This document shows, one piece after another, positions 19,100 to 27,974 of a stretch of DNA of 64,000 bases. Source of the stretch: Microbacterium oleivorans. Lineage in GTDB: Bacteria > Actinomycetota > Actinomycetes > Actinomycetales > Microbacteriaceae. Positions within the stretch are counted from its first letter, which is position 1. Each line of letters opens with the position of its first letter. The notes under the pieces are model-generated. The model was not told the origin of the DNA. It did no database searches and worked only from the letters and a program-made list of their open reading frames with translations. A program made the position numbers and the translations under genes. The DNA is taken from positions 956,633 through 1,020,632 of the forward strand of contig NZ_JAMBOV010000001.1 in NCBI RefSeq assembly GCF_023715745.1. The letters are read 5' to 3'.

Positions 19100-21892
19100 T
19101 CAGATCGAGACCGTCGCGCGGATCTCCGCTGCGTCGGCGTGGCGTCCGAGGCTCTCGTAGACGTCGCCGAGCTCGAGTGCCGCCTGCTGGCGGACGGGCT
19201 CGTTCTCCCCGGCGTGGTCGAGGGCCGAGCGGTACGCCGCCACCGCATCGGCGGGCCTCTCCGCGCCGACCAGGAGCCGGGCCGCCAGCAGTTCCGAGCC
19301 GGCGCCGGACGGCGCATCACCTGCGTGGGCGAACGCGTCCGCCGCCTGCAGAGCGGTGGCCACCGCCACGTCGGTCTCGCCCCGGGAGGCGAACAGCCGC
19401 GCGCGCGTGTCGAGCACATCGGCGACGTACCAGTGTGCGTCGTTCGCGCGACCGAGGGCGAGCGACTCGTCGACGACGGCGACGGCGTCCTCGTCTCCGC
19501 GCTGCATCTTGGCCTGTGCGAGCAGGTGCAGGGCTTCGGCGAGAAGCCCCACCTGATCCTCGCTGCCCCGGATCAGGCTGATCGCGGTGTCGAACGCGAG
19601 CACGGCGTCGTCGAACTCGGCGAAGTTGCCGAGGTGACGCCCCTGCTGCACGAGCGCGTGCGCCTGCCCCTCGGCCTCGCCGGCCTCCTCGTGCAGGTCG
19701 GCGGCGAATCCCCACGCGCCGACGGCGTTGCCGTAGTCGCCCGCGCCCTCGTAGGCGCGGGCGATCAGGCCGACGGTGATCGCCCGGGACCCTGCGGGGA
19801 CCTCGGCTGCCGTCTCCTCCTGCAGCACCTCGTGGAGCGCGTCGGTCGCCTCCTGGGGCATGTCCGCCGCAATGAGCGCTCGCCCGAGCCGGTAGCGCGC
19901 ATGGGCGGTCGGCGCGCCGGCGGACTCGAACCGCTCCGCTGCGGACCGATACCGTCCGGCGGCGAGGGAGGCCGCTCCGGCGTCTTCGTGCAGCGCACCG
20001 GCGAGCAGGAACGCCTCGCCCACGCGCAGGTCGTCGGCGCCGAGCGAGAGCAGCAGCCGCACGGCCTCGTCGGCGTCCGCGGCACCCGCCTCGAACTGCT
20101 CGGCGACGCCGCGCAGGCGCGCCCGCGACGCGAGCGTCCGTGCGCGGCGGCCGTCGCTCAGGGGTGCGGCCAACAGGTCGGCCGCCAGTTCCCGTGCGTC
20201 GTCGAACTGGGAAGCGGATGCTGCGGCATCCACTTCGAGCAGCCGCACACCCTGCTCACGGGACTCGTCGCCGGCCTCGGCGAACAGCAGGGCGGCCGTG
20301 CGCGCGTGCTCGCGGGCTTCGGCGAAGGCGCCCTCGTACATCCGTGCCACGGCGAGCGTCTGAAGCAGGTCCGCGCGCACCTCCGGGGGTGCGGCCTGTG
20401 CCGCGCCGACCTCGTCCTGCAGGAGCGCGCCCGCCTCGGCGAGATCCTTCCCGAACAGGAGCAGACCGAGGCGCTCCTCGAGATCGGCCTGGGCGGCGTG
20501 TCCGGCCGCGCGCAGCGCGGCGATCCGCTGCGGGAGGAACGCCTCCGCCTCGTCGATACGCTCGGTCGCGACGAGGCCGCCCAGCAGGTGCGACGACAGC
20601 CTCACGCGCTCGGCGGGCGCGGCATCCGTCACCAGCTCGGTCAACGGCTGGAGGGCGGCGGACGATCCCGCGTGCGCGAGGGCGACGGCGCGCTCGAGTC
20701 GCTCCTCTCGCGTGACGGCGGGGGCGGGAGTCGCCACGGACGAGAAGTCGTGCGTGCGGATCGGGACGTCGTAGCGCTCCGCACCGGTCTCTCGCAGCCG
20801 CTCGAGGGTGCGGGTGTGGGCGTCGGTGCCGTTGCGGCGATCGAAGGCCGCCGCGATCGACGCCGCCGCCGCCCAGGCCGCAGCGGCGAGCTCGTCGACT
20901 CGCCACGGCCCGTCGTGCGTCCCGAACACCGGCGCGAGCGCATCGGCGTCGGCGCCGCGGACGGTCAGATCCGGGTGGCCCGCCGCCCCGACGGCGTCGA
21001 GGGCGAGTGCGAACGACCCCAGCGCAGCGCCGTGCGCATCGGCGTTGAGGCCGTCGTGCACGAGCCAGGGGAGGTGCCGCTCGACGAGCGCGAGGGCGCG
21101 CGCCTCGTTGCCCGTCACCGCGCAGAACACGACGTTCTTGGCGACGATCGCGAGGTTGTCGGGGTTGTCCTTCGCGAGCCGGTAGCTCCGCAGGTGCGCG
21201 GTGCGGGCCTCGTCGAACATGCCGGCGCGCAGGTAGGGCAGGAGGATGCGCGAGAGCGCGTGCTCGGGCTCCTCGCCGCACGAGAAGCCGTTCTCGATCA
21301 TCTCGCCGACGAGCCGGATGGCGTCGTCTTCCCGGCCGGTCTCGATGAAGAACCCGGCGAACTGGCTGCGCACGCACGCGTCGCAGTGGCTGTAGTCGTC
21401 GCGGGGGGTCGCCTCGAGCGTGCGCTGCAGCTCGGTCGCCTCGTCCATGCGGCCGGCGGCCCAGGCGTCCTCGAACCGCGCCATGAGCACGCCGCTCGGG
21501 CCGATGCCGGCGCGCTCGTAGTGCGCCTCCATGTCATCGAGCACCGCACCGATCTGCGCGGGGGAGAATTCCGGCGACCCGGCCAGGGCGCTCGCCATCC
21601 ACTTGTACTGCCAGAGCAGGTCGCCCGCCGGCTCGACCGTCGCCGGGAAGCGCTCGGGATCGGCGTCGTGGTGGGCGAGGCACCACGCGAACGAGGTCAG
21701 CATGAGGTCGGTGTCGCCGCTCATGTTGGCGCTCGAGGTCTGCCGCAGGCGCGCCTCGTACTCCAGCCGCTCGTCCCCGCTCTCCTGCGCGAGGGCGACC
21801 GCCTGCGCGACGAGAGCCTGCTCCTGCGGCCCCCACGGGGTGTTGTCGATCTCGTCGAAGAGGGAACGTATGCGGGTGGCGTAACCGGTCAT
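19100..21892 (-). CDS. Large TPR-type helical-repeat protein coupled to HSP90-like gene
   Basis: A 930-aa, Ala/Glu-rich soluble protein made almost wholly of paired amphipathic helices. Tetratricopeptide-like units are readable in the last half (for example GAGDYGNAVGAWGFAADLHE, and LHLLAQAKMQRGDEDAVAVV), each with small residues at the helix crossings. No catalytic motif, signal peptide or membrane span is seen. The start ATG at 21892 overlaps the stop of the upstream HSP90-like gene by 4 nt and has GAAGGAG in front, so the two are translationally coupled. TPR proteins often dock on chaperones; a co-chaperone or client-adaptor role for the adjacent HSP90-like ATPase is the obvious hypothesis. 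No more precise family recognised. Confidence 0.75.
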   Translation of the reverse strand: MTGYATRIRSLFDEIDNTPWGPQEQALVAQAVALAQESGDERLEYEARLRQTSSANMSGDTDLMLTSFAWCLAHHDADPERFPATVEPAGDLLWQYKWMASALAGSPEFSPAQIGAVLDDMEAHYERAGIGPSGVLMARFEDAWAAGRMDEATELQRTLEATPRDDYSHCDACVRSQFAGFFIETGREDDAIRLVGEMIENGFSCGEEPEHALSRILLPYLRAGMFDEARTAHLRSYRLAKDNPDNLAIVAKNVVFCAVTGNEARALALVERHLPWLVHDGLNADAHGAALGSFALALDAVGAAGHPDLTVRGADADALAPVFGTHDGPWRVDELAAAAWAAAASIAAAFDRRNGTDAHTRTLERLRETGAERYDVPIRTHDFSSVATPAPAVTREERLERAVALAHAGSSAALQPLTELVTDAAPAERVRLSSHLLGGLVATERIDEAEAFLPQRIAALRAAGHAAQADLEERLGLLLFGKDLAEAGALLQDEVGAAQAAPPEVRADLLQTLAVARMYEGAFAEAREHARTAALLFAEAGDESREQGVRLLEVDAAASASQFDDARELAADLLAAPLSDGRRARTLASRARLRGVAEQFEAGAADADEAVRLLLSLGADDLRVGEAFLLAGALHEDAGAASLAAGRYRSAAERFESAGAPTAHARYRLGRALIAADMPQEATDALHEVLQEETAAEVPAGSRAITVGLIARAYEGAGDYGNAVGAWGFAADLHEEAGEAEGQAHALVQQGRHLGNFAEFDDAVLAFDTAISLIRGSEDQVGLLAEALHLLAQAKMQRGDEDAVAVVDESLALGRANDAHWYVADVLDTRARLFASRGETDVAVATALQAADAFAHAGDAPSGAGSELLAARLLVGAERPADAVAAYRSALDHAGENEPVRQQAALELGDVYESLGRHADAAEIRATVSI

Positions 21893-23709
21893 GAGACTCC
21901 TTCGGTCGCGGGCGGTGCGTCGGCGGCGATCGCGCGGTCGACGAGTTCGGTCAGCGCCGTCGACATGAGGGCGCGGTCGTCCGGTCCCAGCGGATGATGG
22001 CCGGCCAGCAGCGACTGCACGTAGAGCAGCTGGACGCTCAGCTCGAACACTCGGCCGGGCGCGGTCGCGGCGAGCCTGCGGATCATGGGGTTGGTCCAGT
22101 TGAGGCACAGCCGCGCGGCGGGCTCGTCGACGCCTCGCCCCGCGGAGACGATGCTCGCCGCACGGTCCAGGACGCCACCCCACAGGGCGCCGCCGGCGCT
22201 CCGGGCGCGCCCGCGGTCGAGTGCGCGGAGCACCTCGGGGTCGGCGACGAACAGCCCCGGCAGCTCCGGCCGCTCGAAACTCCGGACGACGACGTCGACA
22301 TCCGGCAGCGCACCCCGGGCGCGATCCTCGAGGCCGGTGGCGGTCGCGCGGTCATCGAGCGGCGGCAGGTCCAGCCGGTCGATCTGCCCGACGACGTCCA
22401 CGCGCTCGACCTCGACGCCGGGGAACAGCTCGGGGATGCGGCGGACCAGGTCGGCGTCGTACAGGTACCCGCCGTTGACGAGGACACCACTCGATGCGGT
22501 CATGCTCGCCACCTGACGGAACTCGTCGACGGTCTCGGCGAAGCGGACGAGCGGGAACCGGCGCGCCACCTCCTCGATGCGCAGTCGCCCGGCGGTCGTC
22601 TCGACGGAGAGCCAGCGCACGATGAAACGCGCGAGCTCGTCGTCGTGGCGGACGAGGGATTTGAGGGCGACCTCGTGGATCGACACGAACTGCGAGAGTC
22701 GGACCGGATCCTGCAGTGCGAGCTCGAGGATCCAGCGACGAATCGCCTCGCCGATCTCCTGCCGCGTCTGCTCCAGCGCGTCGTCGTCGACCAGGGACTC
22801 GCGGCTGGCCGTCGGGTGCAGCGCCCCCGAGTCGACGACGGCACGTGCGAAGAACGCCCAGGCGGGGAGCAGGTCGTCGGCGCGCTCGGTCAGCAGCATC
22901 CGTCGCAGGTACACGCGGGTGCTCTGGCGGGCGCCCGGGGGAGGGGCGAAGGGCAGGACGAAGGCCACGCCGCGGGTCTGCGTGCCCGGCACGTGCAGCG
23001 GGATGACGTCGAGCGGCTCCGCCCCGATCAGCTCGCGGCCGTAGCCGAGCTGACGTTCCAGGTCGCCGTCGAGGAAGGGTGCGCTCTCGGTCACGGTGGC
23101 CTCGCCGCCGCCGGGCAGATCGACGACGACGGTGTGCGGCAGGTATCGCCCGAACGTCTCGGCGAGCTCGAGCACCGTGCTCGTCCCGAGGAGCGAGCGC
23201 GTATCCGGTCGCGGGGTCAGGTGGACGCTCGTCCCGACGGGGACGTCACCGGTGTGCGGCGCGACGGTGAAGGTCCCGTCGGCGTGCCCGGTCCACTCGA
23301 CGGCGTCACCGCCGGCGGCGCTGCGCGAGCGGATGACGATCGTGTCGCAGACCATGAAGCACGACAGCATCCCGATCCCGAACTGACCGAGGAAGTCGCT
23401 GCGCGGCAGGTCGAAGATGTCGCGCTTCGAGCTGCGCCCCACCGTCGCGAGCAGATCGGCGACCTCGGCTTCGGTGAGTCCGATGCCGTCGTCCCGCAGG
23501 ACGAACTCGGCCGACGCGTCGCTCACGGGGGTGATCCGGATGCGGCCCCCGCCGCCGTCGAGGCCGCGTCGGGCGGCGATCGCATCCACTGCGTTCTGCA
23601 GGAGTTCGCGCAGGAACACGCGCGGACTCGAATAGATGTGCCGACTGAGGAGATCGATGACCCCCCGGAGGTCGACCTGGAACTGGTGGGCGGCGGAACT
23701 GTCGGTCAC
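21889..23709 (-). CDS. HSP90 family ATPase (HtpG-like)
   Basis: Predicted 606-aa GHKL-type chaperone. The N-terminal ATP site is intact: RELLQNAVDA at 34-43 (Glu35 catalytic, Asn39 Mg-binding), DDGIG at 73-77 and GQFGIGMLS at 108-116. The middle domain and a divergent C-terminal part follow; total length is close to HtpG (about 620-640) but the C-terminal third looks unlike the canonical dimerisation domain. The GTG at 23709 is preferred as start because CGAGGAG lies 5-6 nt before it; upstream in-frame codons have no ribosome site. The gene is first in a two-gene operon with a TPR-type protein, an arrangement recalling HSP90 and TPR co-chaperones of eukaryotes. Confidence 0.85.
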   Translation of the reverse strand: MTDSSAAHQFQVDLRGVIDLLSRHIYSSPRVFLRELLQNAVDAIAARRGLDGGGGRIRITPVSDASAEFVLRDDGIGLTEAEVADLLATVGRSSKRDIFDLPRSDFLGQFGIGMLSCFMVCDTIVIRSRSAAGGDAVEWTGHADGTFTVAPHTGDVPVGTSVHLTPRPDTRSLLGTSTVLELAETFGRYLPHTVVVDLPGGGEATVTESAPFLDGDLERQLGYGRELIGAEPLDVIPLHVPGTQTRGVAFVLPFAPPPGARQSTRVYLRRMLLTERADDLLPAWAFFARAVVDSGALHPTASRESLVDDDALEQTRQEIGEAIRRWILELALQDPVRLSQFVSIHEVALKSLVRHDDELARFIVRWLSVETTAGRLRIEEVARRFPLVRFAETVDEFRQVASMTASSGVLVNGGYLYDADLVRRIPELFPGVEVERVDVVGQIDRLDLPPLDDRATATGLEDRARGALPDVDVVVRSFERPELPGLFVADPEVLRALDRGRARSAGGALWGGVLDRAASIVSAGRGVDEPAARLCLNWTNPMIRRLAATAPGRVFELSVQLLYVQSLLAGHHPLGPDDRALMSTALTELVDRAIAADAPPATEGVS

Positions 23710-23825
23710 CGGGCTCCTCGAGATCGTTGATCGTGCGTGCGCCGGAACCCCCTCCGGCGCTGCCGCGACGCGACGGCCGAACAAGCCTAGCCATGCCGTT
23801 CGGCGGTCGCGTGGGAGTGCGTGCG

Positions 23826-23855
23826 TTCGCCACCCCGCAAGGCATGCCGTATGCT
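23826..23855 (+). promoter_or_regulatory. Candidate promoter for tRNA-Trp
   Basis: TTCGCC (23826-23831), an 18-bp spacer and TATGCT (23850-23855) precede the tRNA by about 77 nt. The -10 is good and the -35 weak. The same TTCGCC-N18-TANNNT pattern appears before rplK. Confidence 0.4.
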
Positions 23856-23932
23856 GGTGTGCGCAGTTGTCTGCATTCTTTTGCCGTGCCCATGGGTCGG
23901 ACGGGATGCGGATCCCCGGGTCGCAAGACCTT

Positions 23933-24005
<73 letters not shown>

Positions 24006-24049
24006 CGCGTCAGCGTCAGCTGACTCGAACCGAGCAACAGGTGGGTTGA

Positions 24050-24316
24050 ATGGTCCAGGATGAGCCGAACGGCGAGGTCGTCGCTGCCAGCAGCGGCGCC
24101 ACCCGTGAGAAGAAGCTCAACTTCTTCCAGCGGATCGCCCTCTTCATCCGCCAGGTGATCGCCGAACTCCGCAAGGTCGTCACGCCGACCCGGCAGGAGC
24201 TCGTCAAGTTCACGCTCGTTGTCCTGGGATTCGTCGTCGTCGTGATGGCGATCGTGTACGGGCTCGACCTGCTCTTCACCTGGGTCACGGACATCGTCTT
24301 CGACGTGCCGAGCTGA
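24050..24316 (+). CDS. secE: Preprotein translocase subunit SecE
   Basis: An 88-aa small subunit of the SecYEG protein-export channel. A charged N-terminal amphipathic helix (LNFFQRIALFIRQVIAELRK, about 25-44) is followed by the conserved VVTPTRQEL hinge and one membrane span (about 57-78). The single-span form is the usual size in actinobacteria. It lies 44 nt after tRNA-Trp and about 108 nt before nusG, the standard order. Confidence 0.96.
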   Translation: MVQDEPNGEVVAASSGATREKKLNFFQRIALFIRQVIAELRKVVTPTRQELVKFTLVVLGFVVVVMAIVYGLDLLFTWVTDIVFDVPS

Positions 24317-24424
24317 CGAACGGACGACCATCCGTCGCGGTGACGGACGGCATCCCGGATCATCCGGAGAATCCGCCGCCTCACCGCTGAACATCGAAGC
24401 CGAACCTGCAGGGAAGTGAATGAC

Positions 24425-25435
24425 GTGACCGAAAGATATGTCGACGACGCCGACTGGTCGACCGCCGCGGAGCAGTCCAGCGAGGACGACGAGGCCCAGG
24501 AGGGCAACGTCCTGGCCGGCCAGGAGCGTTCCGCCGAGTCCGCCGAGCACGCCGCGCTGCACATCGAGGACGACGAATCCGCAGATGACGAGCCCACCGG
24601 AGAGGATGCCGTCGTGATCGAGGACCCTGAGGCCGACCGCATCGTGAACGACGCGCTCGAGATCGACCAGGCCGATGAGGCCGAGGCCGCAGCCGAGGTG
24701 CTCACCGAGTCGCTCGCCGACGAAGAGGCCGAGCGCGCCGCCGCCGCCGCCGACGAGGTCGCCCCCTACGACGGTCCGGAGCTCGGCGAGGACGAGGACG
24801 AGGACGAGACCCCCGAGGACCCGTACGAGGCGTTCCGTCAGGAGCTGCGCTCGCTCGAGGGCAAGTGGTACGTCATCCACTCCTACGCCGGTTTCGAGCG
24901 CAAGGTGAAGGCCAACATCGAGCAGCGCAAGTCGACGCTCGAGGTCGAGGACGACATCTATCAGGTCGAGGTCCCGATGGAGGACGTCGTCGAGATCAAG
25001 AACGGCCAGCGCAAGATGGTCAACCGCGTGCGGATCCCCGGCTACGTCCTGGTCCGCATGGAGCTCAACGAGGACACCTGGTCGGTCGTGCGTCACACGC
25101 CCGGTGTCACCGGCTTCGTCGGCAACGCCCACAACCCCACGCCCCTGCGCTTCGAAGAGGCCTTCAACATGCTGAAGCCCCTCGTCGAGGCCAAGGAGGT
25201 CGCCCCCGCCAAGGCCGGTGCCGCCAAGGGCTCCGCCACGCAGGCGCGTTCGGTCGTCACCGAGGTCGACTTCGAGATCGGTGAGACCATCACGATCAAG
25301 GAGGGCTCGTTCGCGGGCCTGCCCGGGTCGATCTCGGAGATCAAGCCCGAGAGCGGCAAGCTCACGGTCCTCGTCTCGCTCTTCGAGCGCGAGACCCCGG
25401 TCGAGCTCAGCTTCGACCAGGTCACCAAGCAGTAA
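24425..25435 (+). CDS. nusG: Transcription elongation/antitermination factor NusG with long acidic N-extension
   Basis: Binds RNA polymerase and links transcription to translation or Rho. The NGN domain starts at about residue 147 (KWYVIHSYAGFERKVKAN) and the C-terminal KOW domain covers about 275-336 (GETITIKEGSFAGLPGSISEI). The first 146 residues are a low-complexity tail very rich in Asp/Glu with no predicted fold; the total of 336 aa is nearly twice that of E. coli NusG. The GTG at 24425 was chosen because GGGAAG is 8 nt upstream; a GTG at 24416 overlaps that site. A linker of about 30 residues rich in Ala/Lys separates the two domains. Confidence 0.95.
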   Translation: MTERYVDDADWSTAAEQSSEDDEAQEGNVLAGQERSAESAEHAALHIEDDESADDEPTGEDAVVIEDPEADRIVNDALEIDQADEAEAAAEVLTESLADEEAERAAAAADEVAPYDGPELGEDEDEDETPEDPYEAFRQELRSLEGKWYVIHSYAGFERKVKANIEQRKSTLEVEDDIYQVEVPMEDVVEIKNGQRKMVNRVRIPGYVLVRMELNEDTWSVVRHTPGVTGFVGNAHNPTPLRFEEAFNMLKPLVEAKEVAPAKAGAAKGSATQARSVVTEVDFEIGETITIKEGSFAGLPGSISEIKPESGKLTVLVSLFERETPVELSFDQVTKQ

Positions 25436-25445
25436 GAGACGCGTC

Positions 25446-25475
25446 GCGAAGGCCCCGCTGCGGCGGGGCCTTCGC
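25446..25475 (+). terminator. Hairpin after nusG
   Basis: Perfect 13-bp stem (25446-25458 with 25463-25475) with a 4-nt loop, starting 10 nt after the nusG stop. It probably separates the secE-nusG and rplK-rplA transcripts. Confidence 0.65.
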
Positions 25476-25478
25476 CAT

Positions 25479-25507
25479 TCGCCCGGGGATGCCGGATGCG
25501 GTAGACT
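25479..25507 (+). promoter_or_regulatory. Candidate rplK promoter
   Basis: TAGACT (25502-25507) is preceded at 18 bp by TTCGCC. It lies directly after the nusG hairpin and about 108 nt before the rplK start, leaving a long 5' leader in which an L1-type autoregulatory site could lie; none was identified by eye. Confidence 0.4.
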
Positions 25508-25615
25508 CATGTGGTTTGTGTGTCGCTTCGTCGCGCGCACGGACACCACCACGACCCGGAACCGCCGGGGCCGTGGGAGAACGGGGCATCCGTCCCGCTC
25601 GTGAAAGGAAGAGGA

Positions 25616-26047
25616 ATGGCACCGAAGAAGAAGGTGACCGGCCTGATCAAGCTTCAGATCAACGCCGGTGCCGCCAACCCGGCGCCGCCGATCGGCCCCG
25701 CGCTCGGTCAGCATGGCGTCAACATCATGGAGTTCTGCAAGGCGTACAACGCCGCGACCGAGTCGCAGCGCGGCAACGTCATCCCCGTCGAGATCACCGT
25801 CTACGAGGACCGCAGCTTCACCTTCGTCCTGAAGACCCCGCCCGCTGCGGAGCTCATCAAGAAGGCCGCCGGCGTCGCCAAGGGTTCGAAGACCCCGCAC
25901 ACCGTCAAGGTCGCGAAGCTGACCAAGGACCAGGTCCGTCAGATCGCCGAGACCAAGATGCCCGACCTGAACGCGAACGACATCGAGGCCGCCTCGCTGA
26001 TCATCGCCGGCACCGCCCGCTCCATGGGCATCACGGTCGAGGACTGA
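25616..26047 (+). CDS. rplK: 50S ribosomal protein L11
   Basis: Protein of the GTPase-associated centre, 143 aa, the normal length. The conserved N-terminal [20 protein letters not shown] and the C-terminal rRNA-binding domain (about 75-143, with KAAGVAKGS and [12 protein letters not shown]) are both complete. The ATG at 25616 follows GAAAGGAAGAGGA. It is 13 nt upstream of rplA and co-transcribed with it. Confidence 0.98.
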   Translation: MAPKKKVTGLIKLQINAGAANPAPPIGPALGQHGVNIMEFCKAYNAATESQRGNVIPVEITVYEDRSFTFVLKTPPAAELIKKAAGVAKGSKTPHTVKVAKLTKDQVRQIAETKMPDLNANDIEAASLIIAGTARSMGITVED

Positions 26048-26060
26048 GGGGAAGATCATC

Positions 26061-26750
26061 ATGGCTAAGTCCAAGGCTTACGAAGCAGCAGCGGCGAAGA
26101 TCGACCGCTCCACGTTCTACTCCTCCGAGGAGGCTGTCGCCCTCGCGAAGGAGACCGGCTCCGCGAAGTTCGACTCGACCGTCGAGGTCGCGCTGAAGCT
26201 CGCCGTCGACCCGCGCAAGGCGGACCAGATGGTCCGTGGCACGGTCATCCTGCCCCACGGCACCGGCAAGACCGCCCGCGTCATCGTGTTCGCGACCGGT
26301 CCCGCCGCCGAAGCGGCCATCGCCGCAGGTGCGGACGAGGTCGGTGGCGCCGAGCTCATCGAGAAGGTCGCCGGTGGCTACACCGCGTTCGACTCGGCGG
26401 TCTCCACCCCCGAGCTCATGGGCCAGGTCGGTCGCCTCGGTAAGGTCCTCGGACCCCGCGGCCTCATGCCGAACCCCAAGACCGGCACCGTGACCCCCAA
26501 CCCGGCCAAGGCCGTAGAGGAGATCAAGGGCGGAAAGATCGAGTTCCGTGTCGACAAGCACGCCAACGTCCACTTCGTGGTCGGCAAGGCGTCGTTCACG
26601 GCTGAGCAACTCAACGAGAACTTCACCGCCGCTCTCGAAGAGATCGTGCGCCTGAAGCCCTCGAGCGCGAAGGGCCGTTACATCCAGAAGGGCGCCATCT
26701 CGACCACGTTCGGTCCCGGCATCCCGCTGGACGTCAACGCTCTCGTCTGA
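26061..26750 (+). CDS. rplA: 50S ribosomal protein L1
   Basis: Ribosomal stalk-base protein of 229 aa that also acts as an autogenous repressor of its operon in many bacteria. The family core is clear: [20 protein letters not shown] (about 52-71), [16 protein letters not shown] (about 132-147) and the C-terminal FGPGIPLDV. In the usual bacterial order rplJ and rplL would follow directly, but here they lie 17 kb away. A terminator-like hairpin follows after 13 nt. Confidence 0.98.
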   Translation: MAKSKAYEAAAAKIDRSTFYSSEEAVALAKETGSAKFDSTVEVALKLAVDPRKADQMVRGTVILPHGTGKTARVIVFATGPAAEAAIAAGADEVGGAELIEKVAGGYTAFDSAVSTPELMGQVGRLGKVLGPRGLMPNPKTGTVTPNPAKAVEEIKGGKIEFRVDKHANVHFVVGKASFTAEQLNENFTAALEEIVRLKPSSAKGRYIQKGAISTTFGPGIPLDVNALV

Positions 26751-26763
26751 GGTCACTGACAGC

Positions 26764-26793
26764 AAGGGGCTCCACCTCCGGGTGGGGCCCCTT
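26764..26793 (+). terminator. Terminator-like hairpin after rplA
   Basis: A 13-bp stem (26764-26776 with 26781-26793), one internal mismatch, loop TCCG, followed by CGTCGTT. It marks the end of the rplK-rplA unit. Confidence 0.65.
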
Positions 26794-26811
26794 CGTCGTT
26801 CCCGGCATTGG

Positions 26812-26817
26812 TAACGT
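26812..26817 (+). promoter_or_regulatory. -10 element of probable leaderless nitronate monooxygenase promoter
   Basis: TAACGT is separated by 7 nt from the GTG start at 26825. No ribosome-binding site is present, consistent with a leaderless message starting on the GTG. Confidence 0.45.
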
Positions 26818-26824
26818 CGGGAGC

Positions 26825-27865
26825 GTGGCCGGTGATCTGCAGACGCTCCTGGGAATCGACGCCCCGATCGTGCTGGGTCCCTTCGGCGGACTCTCCTCGA
26901 TCGCTCTGACGGCGAGTGTCAGCGAGGCGGGCGGCCTCGGCTCCTTCGGGCTGTACGGGTACTCCGGCGATCGCATCCGCGAGACAGCGGCCGCGCTCCG
27001 CGCCGCGACCGGCCGACCCTTCGCTCTGAACCTCTGGCTGCCGACGGGTGACGAGGTGCGCCCCGACGAGGTCGACCTGACGGCGGCGCGCGACGCCGTC
27101 GCTCCCCTGTTCGAGGCAGCGGGTGTCGAGCCGCCGTCACTGCCCGCATCCTTCCTGCCCTCCTGGGAAGAACAGCTCGAGGCGGTGTGGGATGCCGCAC
27201 CTGCAGCCCTCAGCGTCGTCTTCGGCGTGCCCGCGCCGGGCGTCGTGGCCGAGGCGCACCGGCGTGGCATCCGCGTCCTCGGCACCGCGACGTCGGTCGC
27301 CGAGGCGGTGGCGCTGGCGGACGGTGGTGTCGACGCCGTGGTGGCGAGCGGTGCCGAGGCGGCCGGTCACCGGGTGAGCTTCCTGCGGCGCGCCGAGGAG
27401 TCGCTCGTGGGCACCTTCGCCCTCGTGCCGCAGGTCGTCGACGCCGTCGGCGTCCCCGTCCTCGCGGCCGGAGGCGTCGCGGACCGCAGAGGCGTCGCCG
27501 CCGCCTTCGCGCTCGGCGCATCCGGGGTGCAGGTGGGGAGCGCCTTCCTGCGCACGCGGCAGTCGGCGGCGTCGGACGGGCACCGAGCGGCGCTGGCCTC
27601 GGCCACCGACACCGATACGGTGCTCACCCGGGCGATGAGCGGTCGCCTGGCCCGCGGCATCCCGAATCGGGCAGTGCACACGATCGAGCGCGCCGGGGCG
27701 ATCGCCCCCTTCCCCGCGCAGAACTGGCTGACGGGAGCGTTCCGCTCCGCCGCCCCGCACGATCGCGACCTGGTGTCGCTGTGGGCCGGGCAGGCCGCCG
27801 GGCTGTCGCGGCAGGACGACGCGGCGGCGGTCTTCGCAGAGCTGGCTGCGGGGCTGCCGCGCTGA
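26825..27865 (+). CDS. Nitronate monooxygenase family flavoprotein
   Basis: Predicted FMN-binding TIM-barrel enzyme of 346 aa. N-terminal APIVLGPFGGLSS and the phosphate-binding GGVADRRGVAAAFALGASG (about 217-235) with GSAFLRT are typical of the 2-nitropropane dioxygenase/nitronate monooxygenase group, and the SGAEAAGH segment carries the family His. Members oxidise toxic nitronates such as propionate-3-nitronate, though many of this fold have other roles. It stands alone between the rplKA terminator and the amino-acid transporter, probably with its own leaderless promoter. Confidence 0.82.
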   Translation: MAGDLQTLLGIDAPIVLGPFGGLSSIALTASVSEAGGLGSFGLYGYSGDRIRETAAALRAATGRPFALNLWLPTGDEVRPDEVDLTAARDAVAPLFEAAGVEPPSLPASFLPSWEEQLEAVWDAAPAALSVVFGVPAPGVVAEAHRRGIRVLGTATSVAEAVALADGGVDAVVASGAEAAGHRVSFLRRAEESLVGTFALVPQVVDAVGVPVLAAGGVADRRGVAAAFALGASGVQVGSAFLRTRQSAASDGHRAALASATDTDTVLTRAMSGRLARGIPNRAVHTIERAGAIAPFPAQNWLTGAFRSAAPHDRDLVSLWAGQAAGLSRQDDAAAVFAELAAGLPR

Positions 27866-27916
27866 CACAGTCCGTCACGCGGGGAAGATCTCACGGCTCC
27901 GCGTGTTGTACTGGGG

Positions 27917-27946
27917 GGTCGCGCCCGCCACCGCTGGTGCGCGACC
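27917..27946 (+). other. Leader hairpin before amino-acid binding-protein gene
   Basis: GGTCGCGC (27917-27924) pairs with GCGCGACC (27939-27946) in the leader, 29 nt before the binding-protein start. It could be a regulatory or stabilising structure; no known riboswitch was recognised. Confidence 0.3.
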
Positions 27947-27974
27947 GCCTTCCACCCCCTCACCAAGGAGATCC

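Noticed and set aside
23710..23784. Extended N-terminus for the HSP90-like protein from a TTG near 23784
   Set aside because: The added residues are not HSP90-like and the GTG at 23709 has a proper ribosome site.
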